Shown: positions 35,906 through 47,970, counted from the stretch's first letter. The stretch: DNA of 64,000 nucleotides from Portulaca oleracea (GCA_029582165.1 CM055868.1:18906391-18970390); one strand, 5' to 3'. Numbers and translations: made by a program. The notes: generated from the letters alone by a model not told the origin.

Positions 35906-36150
35906 ACCAAGGTTCAAGTCTTGGTAAAAGTAAAAAGTTTCCCATTAGCCGGAAATTGTGCGGTTGACGGGTCATGTGGTTCCTCGGCAGTTTGGTACCT
36001 CCCCCTCCGCGGCTTGTGAAGCATACTTGTGGTTACCCTTGAGATAAGGGTCTAGTGAGTGGTTCAAATTAACCCGAAATTTTGAAAAAAAAAAAAACAA
36101 ACAAAAACCGGACAAATGGAGGAATTGATGAGAAAATGCCAAAACTTTCA

Positions 36151-36736
36151 CAATAAATTACTAAAAGGTACCCTATGTTTTGTGGTATCTATTTTAGGGG
36201 ACCATATTATTGAAAATAATTTCTAAGTACCATGTGTTTTGTAGTATATATTTTCTGGTGACAAATTATTTTTTTAGTTTTATTACAAGATCCCCAAGAC
36301 TATGTATAATTGCAAAAATATCCCGACCATGATAAAAGCTTGTCAATTTATATTTCTACCTGCATTACTATTTGTTTTAAACAATTAGCATCTCTATATT
36401 TTTCATTGACAAGCTCTAATAATTTGTTTTAAAACAAAAAATTACTATATGTTCTGCATTATTATTTGCTCTGGTACCAAATGAAAAATATGGAGATGCT
36501 AATTTTTTAAAACAAATAGAAATGCAGGTGGAAATATAAATTGACAAGTTTTTATGAAGGTAGGCATATTTTTGTAATTTTATATAATCTTGGGGATCTT
36601 GTAATAAATCAAAAAGATAATTTGTCACCAGAAAATAGGTACTACAAAACACAGGGTACCTAGAAATTATTTTCAATAATATGGTTCCCTAAAAATAGAT
36701 ACCGTAAAACATAGGGTACCTTTTAGTAATTTATTG
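36151..36736. mobile_element. MULE-type MITE (586 bp)
   Basis: The ends are inverted repeats starting CAATAAATTACTAAAAGG, and inverted similarity continues for roughly 140 bp at each side, so the element could fold into a long hairpin. Exact 9-bp flanking duplication AAACTTTCA (36,142-36,150 and 36,737-36,745). It lies between CTC1 and NSE2 and has no ORF of note. Confidence 0.88.
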
Positions 36737-37533
36737 AAACTTTCAGGCTGTCATGACTCTGACAACAGAGATTGTCAGAAGATAATTTACAAACATGCCA
36801 CCCATGAAGGCAACAAGTAAAATTTACAAAACAAATGAGAAACATGGATGTTATCCCTAATGATTTGGCATACCCTAAGGCTAAGCTTGAAAAGAGTAGC
36901 AACGCAAATCTAACCAAATATAACTTTTTAACAACTGGAAATAATAACAAAGTCAGTTTTTAAGTCACCCACAGAATGGCAGTCTGAAAAGAAACGAGGG
37001 CCTGAAGTCATGGTGTGTTGGTAATCTGCTCCACAATCTGCGGATTTCAAAATATCATTAGCTGACAACTGTTTAAAAAACACAAAAGGGGGGAGGGGGA
37101 GGACAACAGAATTTTATAGTTTGAATGAAAAAGAATATACTGTTGCCTTCCGTCAAAAACAAGTTACCAAAAAAAACACACATTTCAAAGACAATTTGGC
37201 TGTAAGAAACTGAACTGGTGATTTTGGCCTTGAAACATAAAAACTAGTTGAATGAAGAATCTACTGTTTCTTTTTTCTCAAAAGAAGTTACCTTGCAAAC
37301 ACATTTCAAAGACAATCTAATACTAAAATTACTTTGTGAAGAACTTATATATGGGTAATGGCCTATTATGGCCAAAGCATAAGGTTTGCAGGCTGCAACA
37401 GAGGTGGAAAGTAAAATGGATCTCCTACAACATCTCATCCATGTACCCCGTCTGCTGACACAAGTTTCAGAGGACTAGCAGATCATTCAATCTGCAGCTT
37501 CATTGCACCCATAGCTCTGCATATCTCTGCTGC

Positions 37534-37539
37534 TTTATT
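37534..37539 (-). terminator. candidate polyadenylation signal of NSE2
   Basis: AATAAA on the minus strand about 355 bp beyond the NSE2 stop codon. It is the first canonical hexamer noticed downstream. The distance is plausible for a plant 3' UTR, but the site is unconfirmed. Confidence 0.35.
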
Positions 37540-37894
37540 CACTCAGAACACCACTTACTAATGTCGCAAGAAATATATTTTTCAATGAACATGCCGCCTG
37601 TGAGGTATGTGGTAGTAGTTTTGGAGGCCTCTAATATAAATGCAGCCATTATGAACTCTACACTGCCCACCCTGTGACCAGTTGGCTGAATACATATATG
37701 TAAAATATACATCGGATCTAGAGTTACAGAAAGGACAAGCAGCCATTGACACTAAAAATGTTTTACGTTCTTGTTAGCTTTCCCTTTCATCGCATATTCG
37801 CAAAACTTGAAAAGAGTACAGAATAGAACAAAAAAAAAAACAGCCGGAAGGAGTTTTAGAAAGAGGACAATGGAAGTATAACCTTAGGCAACCA

Positions 37895-40800
37895 TCAATC
37901 TTCCTCAAGTGCAGTGAAGTCCTCTATGACATCAGCCTGGCCAGTCTCTTTGCTCAATGCACGAAGTTCCTGAATTTCCACAAGTAACAAGGGATCACAC
38001 ACCACTCTGTTAGCCTGCAGCACTTTGGGACATCCTGACACAAAGCAAGTCAATGAGATAGGAGTCAGCAACTTATAAAATAATGTGTCAAATGACATGA
38101 CAAGTCACAAGATATTAATACAAAAGTACCTGCCATGGGGCATTGTCTATTGTTCTTCATGTAGTGACTAATTGCTCGCTTGTCATAGACATGTTTGCAG
38201 TCCATGCTGCCAAAATAGATCCAGTAGGCAGACAAGATCGTAAATATAACAAAGTTTATAGAATTGAATCACAATACAATAGTTATGTGGATATAAGATG
38301 CATTTGGATGAGTTAACAACCCCACATAATAAAAAGATAAATAAGTATTGGTACCTATGGTTCAACATTCTCCTTCCATTTTAAAAGTAGTTGAACTACA
38401 CAATGACAAGGTACAAGACAAGCAACCCATTGATTTAATTTAGGGTTTTTGGATGCTAATATACTGAATTTTTTGGGTATTGGACAATAATGCACTGAAC
38501 TTTGACCTTGGACAATAATACACTGTACTTTGGGGGGTGTTGAACAATAATGCACTCAATATGATTTTGGCAATGTCTACCTTGGTGGCAGTCCTATGTA
38601 GCGGGTGGAGGAGATGAATTGGTCCAAAAATATTTGTCTTCTCGGTTTGTCACGTAAGATTGTCAGCAAGTTCGTCATCGTCGAAATTGTCTCGAGTGCA
38701 TTATTGTCCAACACCCCTTAAAGTTCAGTGCATTATTGTCCAAGTTTAAAGATCAGTGCATTATTGTCCAATACCCCAAAAGTTCAATATATTAGCGTCC
38801 AGAATTCCTTTAATTTATTGTGCTAGATACGAGTACATTGAAATTGCACGATTCACATTTCGCTAGATATGCTTCACAAACTATAAGATTAAAATTTTGA
38901 TAGATATGACCATACGAGTTAGGATTGAGGAATTGGGAATCATATAGCGGAAGGTAAATTCCTCTCATACGATGAAGATTATCCTTATTTTGTCTTGTTT
39001 GCTCGAATTGGACTCATACTAAACTTCAATATGATAGGTAAGATGAATGCCAGAGTTTTATGTGCGTGCTTTTATTTTATAAAGTAGGTTAATAATATTA
39101 TAGGAAAATCATATTCTAATATCCCTATTTTTGACAATTGGACGATAATAATCCCTACTTTTTTGGTACGCCAATGGTCCAAAACAATATTGTTGTATTT
39201 TATTGGTACCAAATTTACCACCATATATTTTTTTTAATTGTTTTCATTCTTGCCCCTAGAAAGGTTATGAAGTGTAGTTACTAAAAGAAATGTTAATACT
39301 TAAATTATTATTTTGAGAACCCGAGCAATTATTATGGCTTTTTTGAGGTATAAAAGAGGAAAATCATAAAAATTAGAAAAAAATTGAAAAATTTGGGACA
39401 AACATTGTAAACTCACCAAAAATCATGGGGAAGTTTTGTGCTAAGTTTTGGAGCACATGCAAGTCAAAATCCACGATATTTAGGGTATACACTCGTTAGT
39501 AGTCCCAAAAAGTACAATTTTTTAGGACCACTAGCGTACAAAAAAAAGAAAGTAGGGATTATTTTTATTTTATTTTATTTTGGATAGGAAAATAAGATAT
39601 ATTACTAATAGGATGAAAAGATCATAAGCTTATAAACTATGTTACCTGGACTCGGGACACAGATCCAAGGGTCCGACATGGCATCCCTAAAAATTATGGA
39701 CACAGGGATACGGTATCGAAGGGTCCGACACGGCAAGAAAAGCACGACCCCTAAGTTGCATAACATGTTTATTAAAAATGAAATATTATTTTTTTTAAAG
39801 GCATCCTCAAAAATTGTAAACATAAAGAGAGCTTAATTTAAATTGATTTGGCCTATGTAAGAATATAGTCAGCCCAACTTTTATAAAGCCCAAATAATTA
39901 CTACCACTTTAATTTTACGATTATCAAAACAAAAAGGTGGAACTGATTTTTAAAAACCCTGGGCCCAATCCAGTTGAATGTTCACGCCTCCCCCCCTCCC
40001 CCCTTCCTTCTCTCTCCTCTGTTTCTAAAGAAGCAAACAAAGCACCTCCAGCCTCCAGGGGGAGAATTCTGTCAAGGAAAACCAAATAGATGCACTTCCT
40101 GCGACCGGAACCAGCGAATTCTAGCCGGAGAAAACCCACCGGTGGGGTCGCACAGTTGAATCAACCAAAAGCCCTCAACTACCACCCCGAATACCCACCA
40201 ATTGGTCGTCCAATTGTTCGATCTAGGGTTTACCGTGACTAGGGTTTCGTTCTTTGGCCGTGTCTTGCGATTTCACCCAGTGTCCACCATGGGTCTCGTG
40301 TCCGGATCTGTGTCGTGTCATGTCGTGTCGAGCCTGGTACGGCAGCCCTGACTGTCGAGTCTAGGTAACGTAGCTTATAAAGCATCCTACAAAATTATGT
40401 TCACCCAAAATAAAGGCTATCCACCAAATCCACTACATTAGAAGGCGAAGAGCTAAACTTCCCAATAACCCAAAAGTAGAGAGGCTTCATAAAGACATCT
40501 TTCAAGCACTGAACAGGAGTTTCAACTCCCTCAAAAACTCCTTGGTTCCTTTCTCTCCAAATAGTCCAACAAGTCACACGAGGAATAACTGTGGCTCTCT
40601 TCTTCTTCAGTTTCCTACCAAAGGCACCCTCCCAAGCAAGAAGATGACTTCTAACAGAATGGCAAGCGACCCAAGGAACACCTAGGCACCCGATGGCTAA
40701 ATCCCAAAGGGACCTAGCAAAGGTGTAATGTAGCAATAGATTATCTGGCGATTCAAGATCCCCCTTGCACATAAAACACCTATTCACCAAAATTCTCCCC

Positions 40801-43800
40801 TTTTTCTGTAAATTATCACAAGTGAGAATGCTCCCATCTGATGCTTGCCAAACAAAGAATGCAACCTTCAAAGGGACCAAAGACTTCCAAATAACGATGG
40901 AGGGGAAAGAACCAATGTTGGAAGGATACAACGTAGAAGAATAGGAAATAAGAAAATTGAAGTAACAAACGAGCTAACCGAAAAGGTCCATTTTTTACTC
41001 AAACCATCTCACCATGTCAAGTGAAGATACTCCTAAAGTGGCGTCATTAAGGATGTTGAAAAAAGAAACCAAAGAAACTTCATCATCAAAACCATCTCAA
41101 ATAAAAGGAGGAGACCTAACAATAAAGCCATAAAGTTGCTCCCTATAATTGGCAATGGAAGCATTTCTATCCACTGCAAGAACAAAAATAGAACGAAACA
41201 TATCTTTCAAAGAAGCCTCACTACACCACCAATCATGCCAAAAAGAAATGGTAGAACCATCACCCACAATAAAAGAAATGTGGAGAAAAGATCCCATCCC
41301 TTGGCAATGAATTTCCACTGACTACACCCATAAGAGCCACTAGGTAATCAGGGAGCCCATCCAAAACCTTCTTCACCAAATTTAATCATAATTATCCTCC
41401 TCCAAAGATTGTCCTTTTCATTCATAAATCTCCATAGCCACTTACCCAAAAGAGCCATGTTGCACAATCTCAAGTCCCTCACACCAATTCCCCCCATTGA
41501 AAGAGGTTGGTTGACAGTGTTCTATCTCACCCAGTGATACTTAAAATCACTCCCAAAAGAACCCCAAAGGAATTTCCTTTGAATTCCCTCCAACTTAGCA
41601 GCCACCGAAGAACGTAAGGGAAAAAGAGAAAGAAAGTAAGTTGGAATGCTTGACAGGACACTTTTCACTAGAGTTAATCTCCTTTCGAGAGATATCTAGA
41701 TTTCCACCCTGGGAGTTTTTTCTTAAATCCTTCGATAACTGGAACCCAAAGATCTAAATTTTTGAAGCTTGCACCAAGAGGGAGACCAAGATATGTAGAG
41801 TGACTTGGCTGCTGAACTTTTCGATAACTGGAAAACTGACTTGGCTGCTGAACTTGTTCACGTGGACATGGTACATCATCATATTTTTTCTAGCATGTAC
41901 ATAGAAAACCCACAGGAAACAAGTAACAAAAGATTAATAGACAGCTGGATAGCATTAAGATGGTACCTGCGCACTGGGTCGGACAAGTCAGTCACAGATT
42001 TCCCACTTATTGGGCAAACTGTATTTAGAAGGCCAACTTCTGTGCTAGTCATCACAATATCTTCCTGCTCTTCACCTGGCATAGGCTGACCAGCATGATG
42101 AACATTCTACAAAAGGAAAACCAAGACAATCATAAAATTGGTCATCTTTAACTCAAGGAGTTTCAGCTTCAAAAACTAAATTAATTCGAGACATGCATAC
42201 TCATGCAAAAAGATAAATAGCAAAAAACATAATAAAAGCCTGGTAAACATATTCAAGACTTAATGCCAGATACACATTTTCACATCAACAGAACTCAGGA
42301 AATAGGTAAAATCCATGAAGTACACAACATAAGGTTCCAGAAGGATATATCAAAACATACCCAGACAGCTTCCCTGAACTGGCGTAGTAGATTACTGTTT
42401 TGATGATTTGAAGAAAAACCACGCTTGGCTTTTGAAGCTTCATCCTCAAACAACTTCTTAAAATTTGTTAACTATGCCGCTCAAAAACAAAAATAAGAAA
42501 ATGAAGAAGAAAGATACAACAAAGGAAAAGAAAACAGTAAGAATGAGGCCAGAAGCAATGATCACAAAAAGAAAGAACGCTAAATTTTCAAATAAAAAGT
42601 TGATCTGTATCAGAGATTGAAGCACCTGCGAACCAGGCTCATAAGTATTCCCAACAGAATCTAGCACATTGTGGAAAATTGTACATCCTTCAGCAGCATC
42701 CAGCAATTCTAGAACTGCATTTTCAAGCTGTTTCACCTGTAAAAATGTCTGGCTATTAGTTCATGCAGCAGAAACGCTGAATCACAGCATCATTAAACTC
42801 GTAAATGTCAATCAATTAGAATGATGTAGGGACAAAAAAGTACCAAGCATATAATAATCAATATGCAACCATACTAATCTCTTGTAACATACAAGATTTT
42901 TTTGCCATTCCACCCATGTCAATATGCCTCTCTTTTTTGAATGCCAAGAAAAATTGTCACTTCCTTCACATCCTCACATTAGTCACATATATTCTAAAAA
43001 ATTGGTAAGCAAATGGAAAAAGTATTACGAACAAACTAATAAGCAATTATTGGAAATGTATTGAGTGAATCAGTTTTAAAAAAAAAAAAAAAAAACAAGA
43101 GATATGTAATCAGTAATATGTAGCCAAGATACAAATATGAAAAACTAAATATTTGGATGAGGTGGAAAAAGTATGAATGAGATGGAAAAGGTATGAAAGA
43201 GATGGAAATATTATGACAAGCTAACAAATAATAGCTACAAATTATGACAGGCAAACAAAATTATGACAAGCAACCATTAAGTCTCACCTCTTATCCTCAA
43301 TTGGTGCATTGCCTACCTTCTCACTAGTGACTTCATTTCTTTTCCAGTCCAATCTCATTCGGAAATGCATCCAACCAATAATTCCCATCTCAGCAATGCT
43401 TAACTCTTTTCTCACACATATGGTAGAATTTTTACATGCGTAAATCTATTAAGCTTAATGCTATCACTACTTCCAAACAGTTGAAAGTAACTATTAAACT
43501 ATTTCTCCAGCTTGAATTACAGCAAAGCAAAACGCCTCACTACAGTATCCAAAGCTTCTTTGCAATGTAGTTGTCAGTACAAATTACAATAAAGACAACC
43601 TCATAACGAATGTAGGGCTAAGGCTGATTCAGCTTCTTTGCAATGTAGTTGTCAGTACAAATTACAATAAAGACAACCTCATAACGAATGTAGGGCTAAG
43701 GCTGATTCAGCCCCTTCATTTACCTTGCCTAGGCAAGAACCCTACATTATCCATTTGAATTTGATTTTCTTAAGCTTTGAGGTTTTAGAAGTGAGGCTAT

Positions 43801-46343
43801 CTACGCACACATTTTGAGCAATATGTTCCAGAAAGAACACACTAAGGTATCCAAATTTTTGTGGGATTTTTATAGCCCTTATGTTTTCAAAATTACTTTT
43901 GACTTTTGAAGCAACTTAATTTTGCAGACAAGAATTTTTTGGTGTAAGTAGGCTGTGAGCTTTGCTATAGAATTGGATAACCATTTGCCCCTAAAAGTCA
44001 ATGGTATTCTTTGTTTTTCCTTCCTTTTTTCTTCTTTATTTCTCCTGCTTGCTCTCTCCAGCCTTCTTCAACTGATTCAACTGATCCATCAATGAAATTT
44101 CATTTCATTAATCACCACCTCCTGTCTCCACACACTATCTCTTCCTTTCTCTCTTCTTTCACTCTATTCAATCTTCTTCAATCTTGGACTAGCGGAATTT
44201 AATCCTTTTTCCCTCCTGCCCTGCTAACCTCGAATCGCAATACACACAGTCCCATCAAACCCAATTGCAGCCCCCAAATTCCTATCTCCATCAATTCTTC
44301 CTCATCTAATCAAACCTCCAGCAACCGCACCATGAAAGTTCCAACCTGATCTTCAGAGCCTATTTTGCGTTTCTAAGTGTTGATGGGTTTTCAATGACTT
44401 CATATCATCTTTATCTAGTGCTGATCCTTTCTGTAATTGCATCACTAAGATTGAAGTGGTTTGAGTTCACTGTAATTGTTTGCCTTTTTTTTTATAGGAA
44501 AATAACACATATTAATAATAGGATGAAAAAATCAGATGCTTATGAAACATCCTACAAAGTTATGTACAACCAAAATATAGGCTTTCCACAAAATCCACTA
44601 CATCAAAAGGTGAAGAGCTAAACTTTCCAGTAACCCAAAAGTAGAGAGACATCATAAAATTATCTTTCAAGCGCAGAACAAGAGTTTCAACCCCCTCAAA
44701 ACCCCTTGGGTTCCTTTTCCTCCAAATAGTCCAAAAAATAACATGAGGATACCATGGTTTTCTTCGTTTTAGGTTTCCTAACAAAGGCACCCTTCCAAGC
44801 AAGAAGATGACTTCTGACAAAATGGGAAGCGGCCTAAGCAACACCTAGGCATCCAAAGGCTAAATCCCAACGAGGCCTAGCAAAGGAACAATGTAGCAAT
44901 AAATGATATGACAATTCAAGATCCCCCTTGCACATAAACACCCATTAAGCAAAATTCTCCCCTTTTCTGCAAATTGACACAAGTGAGAATGCTCCCATAC
45001 GTTGCTTCCCAAACAAACTAACCTTCAAAGGGATGAAAGTCTTCCAAATAATGGTGGAAGGGAAAGCACCAGTCTCGAGAAGATACAATGTAGAAGAAAG
45101 CGGAATAAGAAGATTGAGGTAATAGGAGCTAACCAAAAAGGTCGCTTTCCTAGTCAAATCCTATCTCACCGTGTCTTGTGAAGAGACTCCTAAAGAGGCC
45201 TCATTAAGGATGTTGAAGAAAGAAACCAAAGATACTTCATCAGCAAAACCATCTCAAATAAAAGTAGGAGATCAAACAATAGAGCCTGAAAGTTACTCCC
45301 TATAATCAGCAATGGAAGCACTTCTATCCACTGCAAGGACGTAAATAGAAGGAAAGAGATCTTTCAAAGAAGGCTCATTGCACCAACAATCATGCCAAAA
45401 AGTAATTGTTTGCTAATTGCATTTCCAAGATTGGTGCTTTTTGGGTTGGGGTCATTTAATGGTATGTAACTACTGTGATTGCACTTCTCTGATGGAAAGA
45501 CAAGCATAACCCTACACTTAGATGGAGATGTTGGTTTGTGTGGATTACCTGTTTACAAACCCATAATCTCTTCTCTCTGAGATTTTATCAACTGAATTTT
45601 GCCAGTTTGAATTAGCAGGAAATGAATTTGCTCGGCACATGAAGAAGAAGACCAATCCTCCGCCATCCAAATCTGTATTGGGGGAACCTCAGTTACCGGA
45701 GTTCATTTAATTTTTTTTTTCTGGGTATTTTCTTGATTGCAGATTTCTGGGTATCCCTACAACACACATTTCTCTCTCCTATTTCATGAAATATTTGCAA
45801 ATACATGGAACAAAAGAATCTTAGCACAAACATGTAAGCCTAACTTTTTGCAGTATATTGTATGAAAACTCTAACTGCGTATAATTCCATAGTTGAAACA
45901 GCCATTTTCCAAACGAAGAACATGGTCCCAAGTGCTCTATGATAAAACTTAATACGGAAGTTGCTCGAAAAAGGAGACAAAAAGATGAAGACATAATGAG
46001 CAGAATTTGCAGAAATATGGAAGCATCCATTCCAATCCAAGAATAAAATTAGGGCATGGTATAGTGGGAAAAAAGAACCTCTTGGGTTCGATTTTGTTTC
46101 TCCATCTCGACAGCAATTTCCTTGAAAGTATTGATAGTTTTGCGAATATCCTGAAAGAAAGAAAGAAAGAAAGAAAGAAAGAGGGGGAATTGGATGAGAA
46201 AGTGAAAGCGAAGTGGAAAAAGAATGAAGGGTGAAGAAAATTACAGCAAGAAGAGGCTGATTATCGGTAGCAATAGTAGTGGCTGCTTTTCTAATCCGGG
46301 CAATTGTACCGTCACCGGGGCGAGCTGCAGAGGTGGACGCCAT
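37895..46343 (-). CDS. NSE2: SMC5/6-complex E3 SUMO-protein ligase NSE2/MMS21 (HPY2), 7 exons
   Basis: NSE2 (MMS21; HPY2 in Arabidopsis) is the SP-RING SUMO E3 ligase of the SMC5/6 complex. It acts in DNA repair, cell-cycle progression and meristem maintenance. Minus-strand exons: 46343-46245, 46150-46079, 42736-42626, 42471-42361, 42106-41967, 38206-38130, 38034-37895; total 750 bp, 249 residues, the usual plant length. Phases agree at all GT-AG junctions. The N-terminal half is helical (SMC5-binding region). The SP-RING holds the expected zinc ligands C181, H183, C200 and C205 (spacing C-x-H-x16-C-x4-C). Conserved segments are [26 protein letters not shown] and the acidic tail VIEDF. An in-frame ATG at 46,391 would add 16 residues rich in Arg/Lys; 46,343 was chosen because family members start MAS. 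Introns 2 (3.3 kb) and 5 (3.8 kb) carry LINE and MITE insertions. Confidence 0.93.
38443..38808. mobile_element. MULE-type MITE (366 bp) in NSE2 intron 5
   Basis: The terminal inverted repeats (about 110 bp) contain TTGGATGCTAATATACTGAA at the left and its near complement at the right, with repeated TGGACAATAATGCACTG modules. Exact 9-bp flanking duplication TTTAATTTA (38,434-38,442 and 38,809-38,817). Confidence 0.85.
39147..39563. mobile_element. MITE with AATAATCCCTACTTT ends in NSE2 intron 5
   Basis: The left end reads AATAATCCCTACTTTTTTGG and the right end, reverse complemented, AATAATCCCTACTTTC; GTACGC and GGTCC blocks follow in both. No clear target duplication, so the superfamily is not assigned. 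Confidence 0.6.
39637..40373. mobile_element. hAT-type MITE (737 bp) nested in the LINE
   Basis: Terminal inverted repeats CTATGTTACCTGGACTCG and, from the right end, CTACGTTACCTAGACTCG. Exact 8-bp flanking duplication CTTATAAA (39,629-39,636 and 40,374-40,381), the hAT size. LINE sequence resumes directly on either side, so this insertion is younger than the LINE. No transposase ORF. Confidence 0.85.
40401..40931 (-). pseudogene. LINE ORF2 C-terminal zinc-binding (zf-RVT) fragment
   Basis: An open stretch of 176 codons from 40,931 to a stop at 40,401. The zf-RVT-type pattern is [20 protein letters not shown], where the last Cys/His-type ligand position reads Tyr, so the zinc site is probably degraded. 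RT itself is missing upstream apart from scattered pieces to about 41,790. Confidence 0.75.
43553..43708. repeat. 78-bp perfect-looking tandem duplication in NSE2 intron 2
   Basis: Two adjacent copies (43,553-43,630 and 43,631-43,708) beginning AGCTTCTTTGCAATGTAG. By eye they are identical, suggesting a recent duplication or an assembly artefact. Confidence 0.9.
44484..45401 (-). mobile_element. L1-type LINE copy 2 (918 bp, 5'-truncated) in NSE2 intron 2
   Basis: Same family as the LINE in intron 5. It shows a poly(A) tail on the minus strand (T-run near 44,485-44,493), the zf-RVT region and C-terminal part ([17 protein letters not shown] near 44,725). It is flanked by a 12-bp duplication GTAATTGTTTGC (44,472-44,483 and 45,402-45,413), the signature of target-primed reverse transcription. 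Frames are broken. Confidence 0.88.
46152..46182. repeat. (GAAA)n microsatellite in NSE2 intron 1
   Basis: About seven GAAA units within the 94-bp intron 1. On the coding strand it forms a (TTTC)n pyrimidine tract abutting the acceptor. Confidence 0.9.
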
Positions 46344-46489
46344 TGTTGTGGCTCTCTCACGTCGCCTCCCTCTTTTTGGGCTCTCACACACTTCACTTCT
46401 GAATTCTGATTCAAAGTAGTAACCACCAAACTGTTGGAGGGAAAATCAGCCGCTTCCTCCTGTGACCCCATAGGTTACCGCTTCCATTT

Positions 46490-46998
46490 ATTTTAACTTT
46501 TCTTTATGGGTCAGCAGCTTTTTATTAAGAGATCTATTTACTCTGCTTAGTCTTCAAATCCGTGCCGTCGTAGGGACGCAATTAAATTACAGATTTTATT
46601 AAAAATTAATTTATTTAATTTTTAATTAGAAAAAAATCAATTTGTTATTTAAAAATTAGTTCTTTTATGGTATTGTTTTTCGCTTATTGTGTAATAAATT
46701 TAATCACTCATAGCCATAACCAAATCAAGTAATTAACATAATATAGTATCCCGCGAAAATAAATAAATAAATAAAACAATAGATATAGTTTTTTCTACTA
46801 AAGAAAAGTAACAATATATATAAATTAAACCATCAACAATATATTGGTTATGTATTTGGATAGATACCCCTAAACAATTTGTGTAGTCAATTTATCGGTC
46901 ATTCAGTTCATTTAAGTTCACATAAATTGTTTGTGTTTGTCATTTTCTTATTCTGGTAAGTTGTTTGTGGCTGTAAAAATTATTAACGTTCCATACTT
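46490..46998. other. AT-rich NSE2 upstream flank, no gene seen
   Basis: Should contain the NSE2 promoter, but no clear TATA box was singled out. An ATG at 46,471 opens an upstream ORF of 76 codons overlapping the NSE2 start in another frame, relevant only if transcription starts beyond it. Confidence 0.4.
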
Positions 46999-47660
46999 TT
47001 AAAATATATACTTTAATTCCATTTTTACAAAAAGAGTTCATCAATTTAAGTAGAAAAACTTTTCGGAAAATGGCAACACTTATCTAATTAATCTATAAAT
47101 CAAATAAAATTAGACTTAATAAATGAAAAGATAAAAATATAAACTGAAATCAATTTTAATAAAGAGGTACAATTATTATAAAGTGAATAAAAAAGGAATT
47201 TTAACTTGGCTTATAACCTTACAATTACAATTTCATGACAACAATATACCGCTTTTTTGTGAGTTTGATATGAATCATTCTTTAATTGCTATAGTTAAAT
47301 AAATATGACCTTCACCTTGAAAATTCATCAGAATATACTTCAATTCCATTTTTACAAAAAGAGTTCATCAATTTAAGTAGAAAAACTTTTCGGAAAATGG
47401 CAATACTTATCTAATTAATCTATAAATCAAATAAAATTAGACTTAAATGAAAAGATAAAAATATAAACTGAAATTTAATAAAGAGGTACAATTATAAAGT
47501 GAATCAAATAGGAATTTTAACTTGGCTTATACAATAGAATAATAAAACTTTACAATATCATGACACCAATATACCGTTTTTTTGTGAGTTTGATATGAAT
47601 TATTCTTTAATTGCTATAGTTAAATAAATATGAGCTTCACCTCGAAAATTCCTTTGAATA
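46999..47660. repeat. tandem duplication, unit about 330 bp
   Basis: Two successive copies (about 46,999-47,332 and 47,333-47,660). Each has TTCCATTTTTACAAAAAGAG near its start and GTGAGTTTGATATGAAT towards its end. The second copy has several small deletions. Confidence 0.85.
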
Positions 47661-47675
47661 TGCAAAAGAAAAAAT

Positions 47676-47970
47676 GTAAAATCCCGGAAAATCGAATTAT
47701 AATTGTCGTTAATTAGTTGTTAGTTTTCCTTTCTTGCCTTGTATTCCTTCGGGGATACGGCAGTAACGCCCAACTAAAAAGAAAAAAAAATGAGACTTCC
47801 GCTGTTTATGTTAGTCAATGTTTGACTTTGACCGTTAAATTTAGAATTGAATTTTCAGAGCGTTACAAAAAGTTATTAATCGTGATAAAACAATCGCAAC
47901 CATTAGTTGATGCAAATGAACAAAAAATTATCATCCACCATGTAAAGGAAAGAAATTTAAAATAAGAATA
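47676..47970 (+). repeat. possible gypsy LTR fragment
   Basis: It starts TGTAAAATCCCGGAAAATCG and resembles the inner LTR-start-like site of the chromovirus array (TGTAAAATCCCAAAATTTTC). The stretch GTCAATGTTTGACTTTGACC also recalls the 3' part of those LTRs. No end, primer site or partner found. Confidence 0.35.

Larger units (their letters stand above)
39564..41800 (-). mobile_element. L1-type LINE, 5'-truncated, in NSE2 intron 5 (interrupted)
   Basis: Minus-strand remnant of LINE ORF2. The best stretch (40,931-40,401) is the zinc-binding domain found C-terminal to RT in plant LINEs ([37 protein letters not shown]). The upstream part (41,318-41,097) has FWHDWW. The 3' end (39,590-39,636) matches that of the LINE at 44,484 and is preceded on the plus strand by a T-rich tract (39,563-39,581). 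The copy is split by a 737-bp hAT-like insertion. It lies in the same orientation as its host gene. Confidence 0.8.
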
